Made by a program: the position numbers and the translations under genes. The notes under the pieces were generated by a model. That model was not told where the DNA came from, searched no databases, and saw only the letters and a program-made list of their open reading frames with translations. 64,000 bases of DNA from Palsa-343 sp036269135. GTDB lineage: Bacteria; Acidobacteriota; Terriglobia; Terriglobales; Acidobacteriaceae. Positions 44,388 through 54,107 of this stretch are shown here, piece by piece; position 1 is the first letter of the stretch, and each line of letters starts with the position of its first letter. The DNA is taken from assembly GCA_036269135.1 (NCBI GenBank), contig DATASQ010000052.1, positions 93,904-157,903 of the forward strand, in the 5' to 3' direction.

Positions 44388-44794
44388 CAGCTCCACAGCA
44401 GCCACGATCCGGCGATCAGCAGAAGCGGCGAACTCCGCAGACCGGCGAGCGGGCGGCGGTAGACGAGCGACCCGACCACGTGACCGGCGGCGTTGGCGAG
44501 ACCAACCAGGATGGCCAGAGGCAGCGCGACGAGGCGGAGCCAGTGCGCCCCGTGGAAAGCCGCGGGCGAGAGCAGAAGCAACAGGACGATTCCGGTGGAC
44601 AGGCTGGCGAGAAAGGTGCGCAGAGTGAAGACCGGCGGAAAAGGGATGTGCAACCGCCGGCGAATGGCCTGCGCGTTGGGATTGTAGAGGGCGAGGAAGT
44701 CGTGGGTGGCTTCGTCCGCGACGTGCACGGCGACGGCGAGAGCAAAGGCGACCCAGGCGAGGCCAAAGTTCAGGTTGGGCGGGAGCGCAGTCAT
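44378..44794 (-). CDS. Polytopic membrane protein, HXXEE-like
   Basis: 138 residues with about four membrane segments. The first contains a His and acids (FALAVAVHVADEATHDFLAL) that recall the HXXEE membrane domain; YNPNAQAIRRR follows. Later segments are LSTGIVLLLLLSPAAF, LPLAILVGLANAAGHVVGSL and LLLIAGSWLLW. The repeated His and Asp/Glu in the membrane suggest a metal or proton role, but no function is known. It converges with the toxin gene and overlaps it by 10 bases. Confidence 0.6.
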   Translation of the reverse strand: MTALPPNLNFGLAWVAFALAVAVHVADEATHDFLALYNPNAQAIRRRLHIPFPPVFTLRTFLASLSTGIVLLLLLSPAAFHGAHWLRLVALPLAILVGLANAAGHVVGSLVYRRPLAGLRSSPLLLIAGSWLLWSCYG

Positions 44795-44934
44795 CGGACA
44801 CCTCCCGGCGGGGAGTGTACACCGAAAATCCGGGTTGGGCAGCCGGGAATCTGTGGCAGGACGAACCGTCTGTTTACACTGGGGGATTGCGGAGCAAGTC
44901 CCGGTACGGCCTGGCCCGCATCCTCAGGAGGAAT

Positions 44935-46851
44935 ATGTCTTTTCGCTTTGCCCCCGTTTTGGGGCTGCTGGCCGCCGCTGTGACTCTCCACGCGCAAACC
45001 TCGTCGAATCCCATCAAAATCACGGCTGACCTGACCGATGCGCCGCGCAAAATGATCCACGCGGAGATGACGATTCCCGTTTCGCCCGGGCCGCTGACGC
45101 TGTTGTACGCGGAGTGGATTCCGGGCGAGCATATGCCGGATGGCCCGATCGCCGATCTGGCGGGGCTGTTCATCACCGCGAATGGAAAGCAGCTGGCGTG
45201 GGTGCGCGACGACGTGAATATGTACGCGATCCGCGTGACGGTGCCCGACGGCGTGCACGAGCTGCATGTGAAGGACGACTACCTCGCGACAGCTCCGCCG
45301 ACCGGCTTTTCCGCGGGCGCTTCAACGAGCGCGAACCTGGCGCTCCTGAGTTGGAATGAAGTGGTGCTGTATCCGGCGGGGCACAAGGACGACGGGGATC
45401 TCTATGTGCAGGCCTCGGTCGTGATCCCGCAGGGATGGCAGTACGCGACCGCGCTGCCGCGCGAGGGCGGCCAGGAATCGGACACGCAGCCGGGCGCGGA
45501 CGGGACGGTGCATTTTGGAACCGTCAATCTAAAAGAGCTGATCGATTCGCCGCTGCTGAGCGGACGATATTTCAAGCAGTGGGATCTGGCGCCGGAAGTG
45601 ACCCCGAAGCATTACCTCGACGTAGCCGCGGATGGGCCGGAGGATCTGAAGCTGACGCCCGAGACGCTGGCGAGCTACAGCAATCTGGTGCGCGAGACGG
45701 GCGCGGTGTATAAGTCGCGGCACTACACGAGCTATCACTTCCTGGTCACGGCAAGCGATCAGGTGGCGCACTTCGGGCTGGAGCATCACCAGTCAAGCGA
45801 CGATCGCGTGCCGGAGAAGACATTTGTCGATGACAACATGCTGCTGCTCTCGGCCGATCTGCTGCCGCATGAGTTCACCCACTCATGGAACGGCAAGGAC
45901 CGCCGGCCGGCGGGGCTGACGACGGGCAACTTTGAAGATCCGATGATTGGCAACCTGCTGTGGGTCTACGAGGGGCTGACCGATTACATGGGAAATGTGC
46001 TCGCGGCGCGCACGCATCTTTGGACCGACGCGCAGTATCGCGATTTTCTGGCGAACGATGCGGCGCAGCTCGATTATCGGCCAGGGCGGACGTGGCGCGA
46101 TCTGCAGGACACAGCGACGGCGGCGCAGATTCTCTATGAAGCCAGCGACCAGTGGGATAACTGGCGGCGCAACACGGACTATTACGGCGAAGGCGACCTG
46201 GTGTGGCTCGACGTGGATACGACCATCCGCAAGCTGACGCATGACAAGAAGAGCCTGAGCGACTTTCTCGGCGCGTTTGAATCGGTGGGCGGGGACAATC
46301 CACCCAAAGCCGTGCCGTACACGTTCGATGACATTGTGAGCGGGCTGAACGCGGTGGTGCCCTACGACTGGGCAGGCTTCCTGCGCGAGCGGCTGACCAG
46401 CAAGTCGCCGCATGCGCCGCTGGGCGGGATTGAAAACGGCGGCTACAAGCTGGTATTCACCGATCAGCCGAACGAGTTGCTGCAGGCGCAGAGTGCGTTG
46501 GGCAACTCAGCCATTGCGTGGTGGTCGATCGGGATCAATGTCAGCGGCGAAGGCAAGATCGAGGACGTGCTGGTGGGCTCGCCGGCGGACAAGGCGAAGC
46601 TGGGGCCGGGGATGCAGATTGTCGCAGTCAACGGGCGGCAATACAGTGCGCAGCTGCTGAACCAGGCAATCCGCGATGCGAAGGACAACACGAATCCCAT
46701 TTCGTTGATCGTGGTGAACACGGGCGTGTACAGAGTGCTCGGGCTCGATTACCACGATGGGCTGCGGTATCCGCACCTGCAGCGCGTGGACGGGACGCCG
46801 GATCGGCTGGACGACATATTGAAGCCGATGACGAGCGCGCCCAAGAGCTAG
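44935..46851 (+). CDS. Exported M61 family metallopeptidase with PDZ domain
   Basis: 638 residues from ATG 44935 behind CAGGAGGAAT; the longest frame adds 40 codons. The signal peptide ends LHAQ. The zinc site is HEFTHSWNGKDRRPAG with the third ligand in WVYEGLTDYMGNVLAARTHL, the classical M61 (glycyl aminopeptidase) pair. N-terminal beta domains precede it, and a C-terminal PDZ-like domain (IEDVLVGSPADKAKLGPGMQ, IVAVNGRQYSAQLLNQAIRD) follows. M61 peptidases release N-terminal Gly or Ala; here it is probably periplasmic or secreted. It stands alone, with no shared regulation visible. Confidence 0.92.
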   Translation: MSFRFAPVLGLLAAAVTLHAQTSSNPIKITADLTDAPRKMIHAEMTIPVSPGPLTLLYAEWIPGEHMPDGPIADLAGLFITANGKQLAWVRDDVNMYAIRVTVPDGVHELHVKDDYLATAPPTGFSAGASTSANLALLSWNEVVLYPAGHKDDGDLYVQASVVIPQGWQYATALPREGGQESDTQPGADGTVHFGTVNLKELIDSPLLSGRYFKQWDLAPEVTPKHYLDVAADGPEDLKLTPETLASYSNLVRETGAVYKSRHYTSYHFLVTASDQVAHFGLEHHQSSDDRVPEKTFVDDNMLLLSADLLPHEFTHSWNGKDRRPAGLTTGNFEDPMIGNLLWVYEGLTDYMGNVLAARTHLWTDAQYRDFLANDAAQLDYRPGRTWRDLQDTATAAQILYEASDQWDNWRRNTDYYGEGDLVWLDVDTTIRKLTHDKKSLSDFLGAFESVGGDNPPKAVPYTFDDIVSGLNAVVPYDWAGFLRERLTSKSPHAPLGGIENGGYKLVFTDQPNELLQAQSALGNSAIAWWSIGINVSGEGKIEDVLVGSPADKAKLGPGMQIVAVNGRQYSAQLLNQAIRDAKDNTNPISLIVVNTGVYRVLGLDYHDGLRYPHLQRVDGTPDRLDDILKPMTSAPKS

Positions 46852-46877
46852 TGTTTGGAGTTTGGAGTTTAGAAAAC

Positions 46878-48350
46878 TTACGAGGCCGCTTCCGGGATGG
46901 GGGCGGCTTCTTTCTGCTGCAGGGATATGAGCACGGCGTCGGCAGCCTGCTGGCCGGTGCGAATGCAGTCGGGGACGCCGATACCTTCATAGGCATTGCC
47001 GGCGAGGGCCAGGCCGGGCAGGGAAGCGACCGCGTCGCGAACGCGCTGCATGCGCTCCAGATGGCCGACTCCGTACTGCGCCATCGACTGGCGCCAGCGA
47101 GCGATGCGGATGAAGTTCGGTTTCGCGTGCAGGCCAAGAACTTCAGCGAGTTCCTGTTCGACGATGGCGGTGAGCTGCTCGTCGGTCCGGTCGAGGAGAG
47201 CTTCGTTGCCGGAGCCGCCGAGGAAGCAGCGGAGAACGCCTTTGTCGACCGGAGTGCGATTCGCAAATTTGTTGTGAACGAAGGTGCAGGCGAGCATGCG
47301 GCGGCCTTCGCTGGTCGGCACGAGATAACCGAAGCCTAAGGGAAGCCTGCGCAGGTCGTCGCGGTTGTAGCCGGCGGTGACAGTGATCGACGAGCTGTAG
47401 GGCACGCCCTGGAGCGCTTCGCCAAGCTCGTGATGCACAGCGCGGAGCAGGCCGCCGGCGCTCCAGGCGGGGAGCGCGAGGATCAGGGCGTCGTAGCGCT
47501 CGCGTCCAAAGGCGGTTTCGACCAGCCAACTGTCGTTCTGGCGAGTGATGGTTTCAACCGGCGAGCTGAGATGGACGGAGCCCGCAGCGAGCTCGGCGGC
47601 GAGGCGGTCGGTCATCTGGCTCATGCCGTCGCGCAGGGTGGTGAAGAGGGAACGCGGACCGCTGCGCCGGTCGTCGGAGGGCGGGCGCGGCGGCGCGGCG
47701 GTTTTACGAGCGGCGAGCATGGCGCGGGAGAGGCTGCGGTGCTTCTGCTCCATAGTGACCATGCGGGGCAGAACGGCGCGGACGCTGAGCTGGTCGGCAT
47801 TGCCGCCGTAGACCCCGGAGAGCAGCGGCGAGACGAGGCGGTCGACGGTTTCCTGGCCGAAGTGGCGGCGGGTCATGGCGGCGACGGATTCGTCTTCGGT
47901 GGCGGGCGCGGGCGGAAACAGGAATTCGCGCGCCATGTGCAGCTTGGTCCCCCACGAGAAGAGCGGCGTGAGCAGGGTGGGGATGAGCTTGGTCGGCACC
48001 ATGAACATGAGGCCGTCGGGGAGGGGGATCAGGCGGTTCTTAACGAGGATGTACGTCTTGCGTTCGCGGTCGTTGGAAGGCAGGAGCTGATCGGCGATCC
48101 CAAGCTCGCGGCAGAGCGCGGCGGCAGCGGCTTTTTCGGAGAGGAAGGAGTCAGGACCGCCTTCGACAACGCAGCCGTCGACGATCTCGGAGCGGATGAC
48201 GCCCCCGAGGCGTCCGGAGGCTTCGTAGAGAGAGTATTGAATCGGCGCGCCGGCACGGCGGGTTTTTTCGAGGGTCCACGCGGCGCTGAGGCCGGCGATG
48301 CCGCCGCCGAGAATGGCGATTTTTCTGGGCGAGTTGGGAGTGGGAGCCAT
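46878..48350 (-). CDS. hemG: Protoporphyrinogen oxidase (HemY type)
   Basis: FAD-dependent oxidation of protoporphyrinogen IX or coproporphyrinogen III. 490 residues: dinucleotide motif ILGGGIAGLSAAWTLEKTRR, YEASGRLGGVIRSE, VVEGGPDSFLSEKAAAAALC, TRRHFGQETVDRLVSPLLSG with VYGGNADQLS, and a C-terminal FAD motif LALAGNAYEGIGVPDCIRTG with QQAADAVL. This is the HemY/HemG oxygen-dependent type; whether the substrate is proto- or coproporphyrinogen cannot be told. The symbol is also written hemY. The radical SAM gene behind it may be linked to heme work, but that is context only. Confidence 0.93.
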   Translation of the reverse strand: MAPTPNSPRKIAILGGGIAGLSAAWTLEKTRRAGAPIQYSLYEASGRLGGVIRSEIVDGCVVEGGPDSFLSEKAAAAALCRELGIADQLLPSNDRERKTYILVKNRLIPLPDGLMFMVPTKLIPTLLTPLFSWGTKLHMAREFLFPPAPATEDESVAAMTRRHFGQETVDRLVSPLLSGVYGGNADQLSVRAVLPRMVTMEQKHRSLSRAMLAARKTAAPPRPPSDDRRSGPRSLFTTLRDGMSQMTDRLAAELAAGSVHLSSPVETITRQNDSWLVETAFGRERYDALILALPAWSAGGLLRAVHHELGEALQGVPYSSSITVTAGYNRDDLRRLPLGFGYLVPTSEGRRMLACTFVHNKFANRTPVDKGVLRCFLGGSGNEALLDRTDEQLTAIVEQELAEVLGLHAKPNFIRIARWRQSMAQYGVGHLERMQRVRDAVASLPGLALAGNAYEGIGVPDCIRTGQQAADAVLISLQQKEAAPIPEAAS

Positions 48351-48372
48351 GTTCAGCGGTTATCCAGTACGA

Positions 48373-48470
48373 ACTACGTTTTCGCCACAGAGAGCGCAAA
48401 GATGAAAAGGTCGCCCTTCCCACACAAGCCAAAAGAAGGCTTGTATGGGGCGCCCAGTTCTCCTGCGAAT
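48373..48470. repeat. Dispersed repeat with hairpin between hemG and the radical SAM gene
   Basis: TTTTCGCCACAGAGAGCGCAA near 48379 is similar to the module at 24980. It is followed by a perfect 7-bp hairpin (ACAAGCC, loop AAAAGAA, GGCTTGT) at about 48422-48442 and by GGGGCGCCC. No gene is present in this gap. Confidence 0.65.
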
Positions 48471-48477
48471 TCCTCTC

Positions 48478-49704
48478 CTACGAGTGCGCTACCTCTAACT
48501 GAATCAGATTATGCGCTTCGCATCCAGGGGAATCGGCACTGGCCCGATTCGGATTCGGGTGATAGCCGCGGGGCTGGTAGATGCAGCAGGGCTCCTCGGC
48601 CATGATGTCGCCGGTGACGGCGTAGGCGCGGGCGCGGGAGCCGCCGCAGATGTTGCGGTACTCGCAGGCGCCGCACTTGCCGTGGAGCTGGTCGGAGTCG
48701 CGCAGCTTGATGAAGATGGGCGAGTCCTGGTAGATGTGCGCCAGGCTTTCGTGGTGAAGGTCGCCGCCCTCGATGGGCAGGAACCCGGAGGGATAGACCT
48801 TGCCGATGTGGGAGATGAAGACGAAGCCGCGTCCGTCGTTGACGCGCTTGGTGGCCCAGCCGACCGCCTTGTCTTCGGAACCCTGGCCAGGGTGGCTGGC
48901 CCATCCATGATGGCCTGTGGGGCGCGCGCCGGCGTCATCATGCACCCCGATCGTCGGGCGGCCTTCGATCATGCGCTGCTGGATCAGGTAGCGGCGGTAA
49001 TGCATCGCCTCCGTGGTCTTGATGGCGAAGGGGACGCGCTTGGTCAGCTCCCACATCTTCGCGAAGACGGCTTCGAATTCCTCGCCGGTGAGCAGGTCGG
49101 CCACCTGTCCGCGGCCGACGGGAACCAGGAAGAAGAAGCTCCACATGACAATTTGCTTTTCGGTGAGGAGAACCGACAGACGGTCGAGGTCGGAGATGTT
49201 CAGGCGGCTCACGACGGTGTGGACCTGGATAGGCAGTCCCGCGTCGTTGGCGAACTGAATGGCATCGACGGTGCGTTGCCACGTGCCGGGGATGCCCCGG
49301 ATGGAATCGTGAATCTCAGGGACGGAGCCGTCGAGGGAGACGGCGAGGCGCGCGAGGCCGGAGTCTTTCATGCGGAAGACGGCGTCGCGGGTGAGCAGCG
49401 GGGTGGCGCTGGGGGTCAGGGCTGCGTGAACGCCTTTCTTCGCGGCGTGCTCGATGAGCTGAAAGATGTCGGGGCGCTTGAGCGGGTCGCCGCCGGTGAA
49501 GACAAAGAGAGGGACTTCGAGGTCGGCAATCTGGTCGATCAGGTTGGTGGCCTCGGCGGTCGTCAGCTGGCTGGAGTGGGCCAGCGGCTGAGCGGAGGCG
49601 CGGCAGTGCTTACAGGCGAGATCGCAGGCCTGGGTGGTTTCCCAGATGGCAAGAAAGGGGGCGCGATCGTAGTCGAGCTTGGTCATGGCCTGGTGGATAT
49701 CCAT
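48478..49704 (-). CDS. Radical SAM/SPASM protein, TIGR04053-like
   Basis: 408 residues. The radical SAM cluster motif is CDLACKHC (about residues 27-34) after RAPFLAIWETTQA. Then VFTGGDPLKRPDIFQL, PSATPLLT, LAVSLDGSVPEIHDSIRGIP, and VNDGRGFVFISHIGKVYPSG followed by FLPIEGGD. A SPASM-type cluster region ends the protein (CGACEYRNICGGSRARAY; EEPCC). It belongs to the group near AhbD and NirJ, which act on heme d1 or siroheme, and adjoins hemG. An insert of about 30 residues (GARPTGHHGWASHPGQGSED) before VNDGRG looks foreign. The precise reaction is unknown. Confidence 0.85.
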   Translation of the reverse strand: MDIHQAMTKLDYDRAPFLAIWETTQACDLACKHCRASAQPLAHSSQLTTAEATNLIDQIADLEVPLFVFTGGDPLKRPDIFQLIEHAAKKGVHAALTPSATPLLTRDAVFRMKDSGLARLAVSLDGSVPEIHDSIRGIPGTWQRTVDAIQFANDAGLPIQVHTVVSRLNISDLDRLSVLLTEKQIVMWSFFFLVPVGRGQVADLLTGEEFEAVFAKMWELTKRVPFAIKTTEAMHYRRYLIQQRMIEGRPTIGVHDDAGARPTGHHGWASHPGQGSEDKAVGWATKRVNDGRGFVFISHIGKVYPSGFLPIEGGDLHHESLAHIYQDSPIFIKLRDSDQLHGKCGACEYRNICGGSRARAYAVTGDIMAEEPCCIYQPRGYHPNPNRASADSPGCEAHNLIQLEVAHS

Positions 49705-49794
49705 GAAAAGAATGTGGCAGGAGGGGGCGGGAGTCCGATGTGATGGAGGTCACAAGGGCGAGGGCACACGCTGCGGGTTGCAGGGTACAGCGCT

Positions 49795-50667
49795 TCAGGC
49801 TGCGACGCGGTCGAGGGCGGCGGCTCGTTCGCGAAGATAGTCCAGCAGCGTGCGGGGCTCGCGCTCGAGGATGGCGCGGAGGACAAGAGAATTGCCCCCC
49901 GGCAGGCCCTGGCGGTCGAAGTCCTCGTACATCCGCCGGAGCCCGCTCCGCACGGGACCGGGGGTGAGACCGACGGTGTCGGCCCACTCCTCAAAGGGAA
50001 CGGCAGCGGCTTTGACGGGGAATCCGAGAGCCTCGGACATGAGCGCGGCAATCTCCAGGCGGTCGGGCATGCCGGGAGAGCAAAGCTCAAAGGTGCCGTA
50101 GTCGAGGCGGTCCGTGGTGAAGGCGAGAGCGGCGGCTTCGGCGACGTCGCGGTAGTCCACCCAGGAGGTGCGGGCATGGACGGAGTAGGGCATGGCGTAG
50201 CAGCGGCTCCGGACCACGCCTTCCCAGACCTGCTCCAGGGTCTGCATGAACAGCGTGGGCTGGAGCACGGTGAAATTCATCCCGGATTCGTAGAGCGCCT
50301 CTTCCACCGGCAGCTTGGCCGCGTGGTTGCGGAGGCCAAGCATGGGCGGATGAATGATGCTGGAGAAGACGAAGCGGGAGACGCCGGCTGCGCGGGCCGC
50401 ATCCACCATGGCGATGCCCATATCGATCTCGTTGGGGGCAAAGCTGGGGTTGATGTGGAAGACCCCGTCGACTCCCTCCACCGCTTGGTGGAGGCTGGCG
50501 GGATCGGCGAGGTCGCCGATGGCGATTTCGGCAGCTCCCTGCTGGCGCACCTCGGATTCCCGGCGACGGTCGCGGAGCAGAGCGCGCACGATCACGCCGC
50601 GCTGCTGCAGTTCCGGCACGACCCGTCCGGCGTATTGGCCGCTGGCCCCAACCGCTAAGACCTTCAT
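49795..50667 (-). CDS. NmrA-like NAD(P)-binding reductase
   Basis: 290 residues from ATG 50667 behind GGGGAGATTTT. An atypical short-chain dehydrogenase fold: MKVLAVGASGQYAGRVVPEL (Gly motif), VIVRALLRDRRRESEVRQQG, IAIGDLADPASLHQAVEGVD, VFHINPSFAPNEI, then FVFSSIIHPPM and FTVLQPTLFMQTL. Tyr-x-x-x-Lys is not evident at the usual place, so it may be a sensor or non-catalytic NmrA-type protein. It is not obviously linked to its neighbours. The longest frame starts 63 codons earlier and is rejected. Confidence 0.82.
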   Translation of the reverse strand: MKVLAVGASGQYAGRVVPELQQRGVIVRALLRDRRRESEVRQQGAAEIAIGDLADPASLHQAVEGVDGVFHINPSFAPNEIDMGIAMVDAARAAGVSRFVFSSIIHPPMLGLRNHAAKLPVEEALYESGMNFTVLQPTLFMQTLEQVWEGVVRSRCYAMPYSVHARTSWVDYRDVAEAAALAFTTDRLDYGTFELCSPGMPDRLEIAALMSEALGFPVKAAAVPFEEWADTVGLTPGPVRSGLRRMYEDFDRQGLPGGNSLVLRAILEREPRTLLDYLRERAAALDRVAA

Positions 50668-50871
50668 AAAATCTCCCCGTGGGTCGCTGGTTAGACGCGG
50701 ACCGAGGGGAGGCCGATGCATGAAAGAGGGAGGGATTTGATGGAGAGGAAACGAGGACGGGACCCGTCGATATATGCACCAGAAAGGGTGCAACCCGGGA
50801 ACCATCTCCGGCACGGTACGGCAGAGGCTGCCGACCGGGGGTAACCGGGCATTCACGGTATACTAGGGGAC

Positions 50872-51885
50872 GTGACTGCCATCGCAACGGACATTGCCAC
50901 GAATGCCCCGCAAACCGGAAATTCTGCCGCGGGCAAACGCGTTTTGCTGCTGAAGCCTCGCGGGTTTTGCGCCGGGGTGGTGCGCGCCATCGATATTGTG
51001 CGGATTGCGCTGGAGACTTTCGGCGCGCCGATTTACGTCCGCAAGGAGATCGTGCATAACCGCTTTGTGGTGAATGAACTGGCGGAAAAGGGCGCGATCT
51101 TTGTGGACGACATCCACCAGGTGCCGGAAGGGGCGCGCGTGATTTACTCGGCGCACGGCGTTTCCCCGGCGGTGCGCGAGCAGTCGAAGGAACGCGGGCT
51201 GAAGGTGATTGACGCGACCTGTCCCCTGGTGACGAAAGTCCATGTGGAAGCGGTGAAGTTTGCGCGCCAGGGCTATTCGCTGGTGCTGATCGGGCATCGG
51301 GATCACGATGAGATTGAAGGCACGCTGGGCGAAGCGCCGGATGTCACGCAGGTAGTGTCGAGCGTGGAAGAGGTGCAGACGCTGGAAGTGCCGGATCCCG
51401 AGCATGTGGCGTATCTGACGCAGACAACGCTGTCGCTGGATGAGTCGCGCGACATTATTCAGGCGCTGAAGGTGAAGTTCCCGAAGATTGTCGGACCGCA
51501 CTCGCAGGACATCTGCTATGCCACGGAGAACCGGCAGGTCGCGGTGAAGAACGTGGCGCACAGCGCGGACCTGGTGCTGGTGGTGGGCTCGAACAACAGC
51601 TCGAACTCGAACCGCCTGGTCGAGGTCTCGCGGAATCTGGGCACCCGGGGCTACCTGATCGACAATGCCGACGCCATCGATCCGGCCTGGCTGGGCGGGG
51701 TCAACAATGTAGCTGTGACCGCGGGCGCTTCCGCGCCGGAGATTCTGGTCGAGGGTGTGATCAGTTATCTGAAACGGAACGGCTTCGGCACGGTCGACGA
51801 GGTCGAAGTGATGCCGGAGAACGTGCGTTTCGGGCTGCCTCCGGAGATCGTCCAGGCCATTCATTCCGCTCCGGCATCCGTCTAA
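50872..51885 (+). CDS. ispH: 4-hydroxy-3-methylbut-2-enyl diphosphate reductase
   Basis: Last step of the MEP pathway, making IPP and DMAPP with a [4Fe-4S] cluster. 337 residues with a GTG start after GGGGAC. The three cluster cysteines are in KPRGFCAGVVRAIDI, VIDATCPLVTKVH and SQDICYATENRQVAV; EIVHN, SAHGVSP and GSNNSSNSNRLVEV line the substrate pocket. The N-terminus has about 20 extra residues before the first strand, so an internal start cannot be excluded. It is followed 56 bp later by the squalene-hopene cyclase gene, so precursor supply and hopanoid synthesis are grouped. Confidence 0.96.
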   Translation: MTAIATDIATNAPQTGNSAAGKRVLLLKPRGFCAGVVRAIDIVRIALETFGAPIYVRKEIVHNRFVVNELAEKGAIFVDDIHQVPEGARVIYSAHGVSPAVREQSKERGLKVIDATCPLVTKVHVEAVKFARQGYSLVLIGHRDHDEIEGTLGEAPDVTQVVSSVEEVQTLEVPDPEHVAYLTQTTLSLDESRDIIQALKVKFPKIVGPHSQDICYATENRQVAVKNVAHSADLVLVVGSNNSSNSNRLVEVSRNLGTRGYLIDNADAIDPAWLGGVNNVAVTAGASAPEILVEGVISYLKRNGFGTVDEVEVMPENVRFGLPPEIVQAIHSAPASV

Positions 51886-51941
51886 TCCGAGCGTGCGGGC
51901 ATCGCATTACCAAGGGGATTCCGCTGGTACCAGTTGAAACC

Positions 51942-54047
51942 ATGAGTACACCGACCGAACCCGTGCGGGGCCGAACAGCGGCAAAGCCGAGCGAGGCCTT
52001 CGTTCCGGGCCCGGATGGAGCGGACGGCCATGGTGCGCAGTCGGTGCGCTTCGGACGCATCGATGCGGATCTGAACGATGTGACGCGGGCGATCGAGCGA
52101 GCCCGGGAGTACGTTCTGGGACGGCAGCACGCCGAGGGCTACTGGAGCGGGGAGCTCGAAGCCGACGCCATGCTGGAGGCGGATTACATCTTCCTGCACG
52201 TGCTGCTGGGCACGGGCGATGCGGGGAAGATGCAGCGGGCGTTGGCCGAGATCATGCGCTACCGCAACGACGACGGCAGCTGGTCGCTGTATCCCGGGGG
52301 TCCGGGAAACGTCAGCCTGGCGGTGAAATGCTATTTCGCGAACAAGCTGATGGACGTGTCCGCGGATGAGCCGCATATGGTCCAGACGCGGGAGTGGATT
52401 CTGGCCCACGGCGGCGTGACCGCCTGCAACACCTTCACCAAGATTTACCTCTGCGCGCTGGGGCAGTACGAGTACAACTCCGTCCCGGCCATTCCGCCGG
52501 AGATCGTGCTGTTTCCGAAGTGGTTCTACTTCAACATCTACGAAATCTCCTCGTGGTCGCGGGGCATTCTGGTGCCGCTCTCGATCGCATACGCAAAGAA
52601 GCCCTATAAGAAAATCCCGCACGAGCATGCCATCGCAGAACTTTTCGTTGGCGGGCGCGAGCACGCCGACCTGCGCCTGCAGTGGAACCGGGAAAAACTA
52701 ATCAGCTGGCGGAACTTCTTCATATTCCTGGATCGCATCACCCACTGGTTCGAGCGGGTCCACATTCGGCCGCTGCGCTCGCTGGCGCTGAAGAAGGCGG
52801 AGAAGTGGATGCTGCAGCGGCTGGAGATGTCGGACGGCCTGGGGGCAATTTATCCGGCCATTCTGAATTCGATCATTGCGCTGCGCTGCCTGGGCTATTC
52901 ACTGGACGACCCGCAGGTGATTCGGGCGATGGATGAGTTCGAGAAACTGGGGATCGATGAACCGCAGGGAACCGACGCCTGTCCGGAGCCGACCTTCCGC
53001 ATGCAGCCGTGCATGTCGCCCGTATGGGACACGGCGCAGGCGATGTTTGCCCTGGGCGAAACGGGAATGCACCGGAAGGATCCGCGGCTGCTGAAGGCGG
53101 CTGACTGGATGTTGTCGAAGGAAGTGCGCCACAAGGGCGACTGGTCCGTAAAAGTCCCGCGCACCCAGCCGGGCGGCTGGTACTTCGAGTTTAACAATGA
53201 GTTTTATCCGGATGTCGATGACACGGCGCAGGTTTTGCTGGCATTGAACAAAGTGGATAACCCCCGGGAGCGCTACCAGTACGACGTCTGCCAGCGCGCC
53301 ATCGAGTGGGTCTTCGCCATGCAGTGCCGCAACGGCGGGTGGGGCAGCTTCGACAAAGACAACACCAAGATGATCTTCCAGCACATCCCGTTTGCCGACC
53401 ACAACGCGATGCTGGATCCCCCCACGGCGGACATCACGGGACGCATCCTCGAGATGCTGGCGACCTACGGCTACACCCGCAAAGACCGGCGTGTGGAGAA
53501 GGCGATCAAGTTCATCTACTCCGAGCAGGAGCCGGACGGAAGCTGGTTCGGCCGCTGGGGCGTCAACTATCTGTACGGCACATTTCTGGTGCTGCGCGGC
53601 CTCGAGGCCATGGGTATCTGGAACCACGAGCCGGAGATTCAGCAGGCGGCGGAGTGGGTGCGCAGCGTGCAGAACGCGGACGGTGGGTGGGGCGAAAGCT
53701 GCGACAGCTATGACGATCCGACGCTGCGCGGGGTGGGCGTGAGTACGCCTTCGCAAACCGCCTGGGGACTGCTGGCTCTGCTGGCGGCCGGCGATACCCG
53801 GAGCGACTCGGTGGCCAAGGGCATCCAATGGTTATTGAGCCACCAGCAAATGGACGAACACGGACGCGGGTTCTGGGACGAGAGCATGGGCGAAGGGAAG
53901 AGCCGCCAGGCGATCATCACCGGAACCGGATTTCCCCGGGTGTTTTATCTGGCGTACACGCTCTATCGGGATTATTTCCCGCTGCTGGCTCTGAGTACTT
54001 ATAAGAGAACGATGGCAGCCGCGGCGGCTGAACCAGGGGTTCGATAG
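51942..54047 (+). CDS. shc: Squalene-hopene cyclase
   Basis: Cyclises squalene to hopene (hopanol). 701 residues, slightly longer than typical because of an N-terminal tail of about 40. It carries the QW repeats (HAEGYWSGELEADAMLEADY, YRNDDGSWSLYPGGPGNVSL, QEPDGSWFGRWGVNYLYGTF, QNADGGWGESC) and the catalytic DVDDTAQ (DxDD, about residues 423-427). FPKWFYFNIYEISSWSRGIL is also typical. It is a monotopic membrane enzyme. It lies between ispH and hpnH, and there is a dispersed repeat 3' of the gene. Hopanoids here likely rigidify the outer membrane. Confidence 0.97.
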   Translation: MSTPTEPVRGRTAAKPSEAFVPGPDGADGHGAQSVRFGRIDADLNDVTRAIERAREYVLGRQHAEGYWSGELEADAMLEADYIFLHVLLGTGDAGKMQRALAEIMRYRNDDGSWSLYPGGPGNVSLAVKCYFANKLMDVSADEPHMVQTREWILAHGGVTACNTFTKIYLCALGQYEYNSVPAIPPEIVLFPKWFYFNIYEISSWSRGILVPLSIAYAKKPYKKIPHEHAIAELFVGGREHADLRLQWNREKLISWRNFFIFLDRITHWFERVHIRPLRSLALKKAEKWMLQRLEMSDGLGAIYPAILNSIIALRCLGYSLDDPQVIRAMDEFEKLGIDEPQGTDACPEPTFRMQPCMSPVWDTAQAMFALGETGMHRKDPRLLKAADWMLSKEVRHKGDWSVKVPRTQPGGWYFEFNNEFYPDVDDTAQVLLALNKVDNPRERYQYDVCQRAIEWVFAMQCRNGGWGSFDKDNTKMIFQHIPFADHNAMLDPPTADITGRILEMLATYGYTRKDRRVEKAIKFIYSEQEPDGSWFGRWGVNYLYGTFLVLRGLEAMGIWNHEPEIQQAAEWVRSVQNADGGWGESCDSYDDPTLRGVGVSTPSQTAWGLLALLAAGDTRSDSVAKGIQWLLSHQQMDEHGRGFWDESMGEGKSRQAIITGTGFPRVFYLAYTLYRDYFPLLALSTYKRTMAAAAAEPGVR

Positions 54048-54090
54048 AAAAGCAGATTCCTCCGCTTCGCGCGGGATGACAAGTTTAGTT
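54040..54090. repeat. Dispersed repeat between shc and hpnH
   Basis: TCCTCCGCTTCGCGCGGGATGACAAG at about 54058-54082, a member of the CTTCGCTCGGGATGACA family, inserted between two hopanoid genes. It begins right after the shc stop and ends about 25 bases before hpnH. Confidence 0.8.
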
Positions 54091-54107
54091 TTTGGAGGAT
54101 GGACTGA

